Positions 61,577-64,000 of a DNA stretch of 64,000 nt are shown here, in pieces. The notes beneath the pieces are model-generated. The model was not told the origin of the DNA and searched no databases. It saw nothing but the letters and a program-made list of their open reading frames with translations. The stretch is from NCBI GenBank assembly GCA_028023455.1, contig JAQFVV010012573.1:1734815-1798814 (forward strand), in the 5' to 3' direction. Made by a program: the position numbers and the translations under genes. The DNA comes from Epiperipatus broadwayi (Eukaryota > Onychophora > Udeonychophora > Euonychophora > Peripatidae). Numbering within the stretch: the stretch's first letter is position 1; each line of letters opens with the position of its first letter.

Positions 61577-62539
61577 ATGTCTGCTACATGGTTAGTACCT
61601 GATAGTGAAATTTTAAGCGTTGCTGCTATTCTGGCAGAAGAATGGAATATGCGCCAGTTATGGGACGTCATACAAACTACGGAATTGGCCATCAAATGGC
61701 TTGCACAAAGACTCCTTCTGAAGAACTACGCCTTATGCCAACAGTGCGGTGTTCGGTGTGCGCTGGTGAAGTATTCTACAGGCTTAGATGGGTGTAGATG
61801 GCAGTGCAGAATATGCCACCTTCGCATCTCAATCAGAAAGGGGTCTTTCTTTTTCCAAAGTCATCTGCCTCTGGGAACAATTACAAGCATCATGTATTTT
61901 TGGGTGCGTAATATGCCCCAACAACACATTGTGCATGAGACCGGCATGAGCAAAAGAATTATCATTGACTGGGCGAATTTTTGCCAGGAGGAATGTGCCA
62001 AATATTTTGACACAAATCTGACAGTTCTCAGTGGATTTGATGACAATGGGGAGCCATTAATCGTCGAAATAGACGAAACCTACTATTTCCACCGAAAATA
62101 TCACAGGGGGGCTATACGGACAGGTCATTGGGTGTTTGGTGGCATAGAGAGGGCGTCAAGAAAGTGCTTCTTGATAGAAGTGGCAGACAGGATGGCTGAT
62201 ACACTGGAGGGCCTGATACAGTGGTTCATTTTACCAGGTACGCACATTATTTCAGATGGCTGGGCTGCGTACAATAACATTAGCAGTCTCAACAATGGTG
62301 TATATTTGCATTCGGTTGTCGTCCATCAGGAAAACTTTGTGGATCCCGAAGACCGAGACATACACACCCAGAATATTGAAAACATGTGGATGAGAGCAAA
62401 GCGTAAGCTGAAATTCCAATGTGGCACTAGCAGAGCTTTGTTTTCATCATACCTGCACGAATTTGCCCTCCGGAGTAGATACAGCAATACCGCTTTTTTC
62501 TCCAACTTCATAGTCTGTATAGGACATAATTATATTTAA
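61577..62539 (+). CDS. Merlin transposase, 320 aa, intact
   Basis: Intact DDE-type transposase of the Merlin superfamily (related to bacterial IS1595/ISXO2-like enzymes); it would cut and join the element ends in the nucleus. The N-terminal helical part (about 1-50) precedes a zinc ribbon with C54-x2-C57 and C77-x2-C80. The catalytic core shows D166 in VEIDETYY, then WVFGGIER, D227 in IISDGWAAY and E268 in HTQNIENMW, the H-T-x-N-I-E block characteristic of this group, followed by the basic stretch RAKRKLKF. The Met at 61577 is the first in frame, about 175 bp inside the left TIR, and the length fits the family. The last 13 codons and stop lie inside the right TIR. Its base composition is clearly less A+T-rich than the flanks, consistent with recent arrival. 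Confidence 0.95.
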   Translation: MSATWLVPDSEILSVAAILAEEWNMRQLWDVIQTTELAIKWLAQRLLLKNYALCQQCGVRCALVKYSTGLDGCRWQCRICHLRISIRKGSFFFQSHLPLGTITSIMYFWVRNMPQQHIVHETGMSKRIIIDWANFCQEECAKYFDTNLTVLSGFDDNGEPLIVEIDETYYFHRKYHRGAIRTGHWVFGGIERASRKCFLIEVADRMADTLEGLIQWFILPGTHIISDGWAAYNNISSLNNGVYLHSVVVHQENFVDPEDRDIHTQNIENMWMRAKRKLKFQCGTSRALFSSYLHEFALRSRYSNTAFFSNFIVCIGHNYI

Positions 62540-62870
62540 AAAGGTAAATGTTTTTTTTATTATCTTTTACATTTGAATAAATTTTCATGTAATTGTAAGA
62601 CAGTAGCATATACTTTTTTATTTTAAATTCTTAAGTTATAGACAGTTTAAAATCTTAACTTTCAAAGAAATTAAAAGTAATTATTTTAATTAATGTTGTG
62701 TAATTAATCCAACATTCAAAAGGTTTTTTTTTATTATTATCTTTTACATTTGATTAAATTTTAATTTATTTGTAATATAATAACATACATGTCAGATTCT
62801 CAAGCAATTTAGTTTAAATTTTAAACAATAGAGGGCAAACAACCATAGACCGTTATAGTGAACTTTTACC
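62499..62870 (+). repeat. Right terminal inverted repeat of Merlin
   Basis: Pairs with 61028-61402. It contains the end of the transposase gene, from FSNFIVC to the stop. Confidence 0.95.
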
Positions 62871-62930
62871 GAGATTTTATATCTCAGTAATACATTAAGC
62901 ATAAAAAAGCCAAATTAACAATTTAGAATA

Positions 62931-63224
62931 TATAATATTTAAACAGCATTAAACTGTTGCACATGCTCTTTGGATTTTAAATATAAAATGAATGAATACT
63001 AAACATTTCAACTACATGATAACGTCTTTGGAAAAGATAGAATAACCTTTCAAACACTTAAAATTCGCCCATACAAAAGCATTTGGGTTCGAAAAGATGG
63101 ATGGCCAGGCCATTCTATCTTTTCCAAAGACTTTATCATGTGGTTGAAGTGTTTAGTTTTCATTCATTTTATATTTAAAATCCAAAGCGCATGCGCAACA
63201 GTTTAATGCTGTTTAAATATTATA
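62931..63224. mobile_element. MITE-like element with 113-bp inverted arms
   Basis: Arms 62931-63043 and 63112-63224 are reverse complements. TATAATATTTAAACAGCATT is at the left end and its complement at the right, with CTTTGGAAAAGATAG against CTATCTTTTCCAAAG at the inner ends. The 68-bp centre includes the palindrome TGGCCAGGCCA. No coding frame and no clear target duplication are seen. It lies 52 bp right of the Merlin element but shares no terminal sequence with it. Confidence 0.85.
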
Positions 63225-64000
63225 GTTTATAAAAAACATCGCGCTATATAAAATAATTGACTAATTTAGAATATAGTAATTGATGAAAGTTGTAAAGATT
63301 AACAATTGACTTAAAATTATATGATTTAATGCATCTATTGATCTAGTCTTATAGAACAGTAGCATAGAAGATTTTTTAAGTAATAGTGACATTTTTTATA
63401 GTGTGCCTTCTTAATATAACATAATTCTTAAAATTACATTGTTTTAAGCATGGTTGCAATTAAATTAAACAAAGTTTAATTACTATAACCTTATTTCTCT
63501 CATAACAATATTAAATATAATCCATCCTTTTTTATTATTGGTGGTTTTCTATGTAGATGAATTTGTCAAAATAGTTTTGAATGATGAGTTTGTCCTATAT
63601 CTTTTCTTTATGTTCTTTTATCTCTGACTTTTGTTTCATCAATTGCAATTAGTCTGCAACAATTTTCAATTTTCTTTTTATTTCACTAATCCCCTGAAAA
63701 AACTAAGTTTGCGCTGTCAGAGTTGTTTTTATTATTAGCGTTTTCGAAATATTATTACAAAATTGCCTATTATCTATCCAAAATAGAATCATAATAATGT
63801 TTAATGTGAAGTTCATAAAAAACAAAAAAAAAAAGTTTAACATCTTTAAAAAAAAAAGTTCGTTAATAAAACTGATCAATATAGAAACGTGTTATTTAAT
63901 AGATGAACAACCGCAAATTGCATATAAATATAATTTTATTCTTGTTTAATTACTGAATTGTTCTTGATCAGAAAACCACTTTAATAATTGCAAATAAATT
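63225..64000. other. Gene-free A+T-rich end of window
   Basis: No gene, RNA or repeat family is recognised. Confidence 0.4.

Larger units (their letters stand above)
61020..62878 (+). mobile_element. Merlin DNA transposon with 8-bp target duplication
   Basis: The element proper is 61028-62870 (1843 bp), bounded by an identical 8-bp duplication, GAGATTTT, at 61020-61027 and 62871-62878. The termini are GGTAAAAGTTCAC and its exact reverse complement. It contains one intact transposase of the IS1016/IS1595-like type. Merlin elements are known to make 8-9-bp duplications, which fits. Complete ends, matching TIRs and an open transposase make this the only possibly active element in the window. 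Confidence 0.95.

Overview
This 64 kb window is strongly A+T-rich (roughly three quarters A+T by eye). It has long trinucleotide and (TA)n microsatellites, no operons, and a dense layer of eukaryotic transposable elements. The mix (Ty3/gypsy LTR elements, LINEs of two kinds, a Penelope-like element, a Merlin DNA transposon, foldback/MITE elements) points to an animal nuclear genome, most likely an invertebrate. The sequence does not let me name the species. I found no convincing host protein-coding gene, rRNA or intact tRNA; every recognisable protein belongs to a mobile element.

Layout. 1-9 kb: microsatellites, a three-armed foldback element (1.0-1.6 kb), a 690-bp compound triplet repeat (7.4-8.0 kb) and a LINE 3' fragment on the minus strand (8.06-8.86 kb). 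9-16 kb: a near-complete palindrome (9.02-9.35 kb), an unresolved LTR-like edge at 11217, several tandem duplications and a degenerate RTE-type LINE on the minus strand (14.3-15.7 kb). 16.0-21.6 kb: a decayed Ty3/gypsy element on the minus strand with both LTRs. 24.4-25.5 kb: a Penelope-like relic. 28.16-28.48 kb: a G+C-rich, almost perfect hairpin. 31.6-32.4 kb: a mariner/Tc1-like transposase fossil. 34.0-41.5 kb: an LTR element on the minus strand with 1.7-kb LTRs and gag but no pol. 44.25-54.99 kb: a 10.7-kb Ty3/gypsy element with 2.1-kb LTRs, full gag, and pol broken by three in-frame stops and two frameshifts. 55.0-57.0 kb: a candidate solo LTR. 58.5-60.2 kb: a LINE fragment bracketed by triplet repeats. 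61.03-62.87 kb: a structurally complete Merlin transposon with 8-bp target duplication, 372-375-bp inverted repeats and an intact transposase. 62.93-63.22 kb: a MITE-like inverted repeat.

The most unusual points are these. (1) The left arm of the Merlin element is an inverted copy of its own right end. It carries a 53-bp piece of the transposase gene and a 207-208-bp deletion at a 4-bp microhomology. (2) The large gypsy element has LTRs ending TATAAT...ATTATA rather than TG...CA, and its primer-binding-site region lies in a ladder of seven repeated units. (3) Several unrelated LTR edges all sit in (AT)n tracts. (4) The 28.2-kb hairpin has arms of about 150 nt with very few differences.
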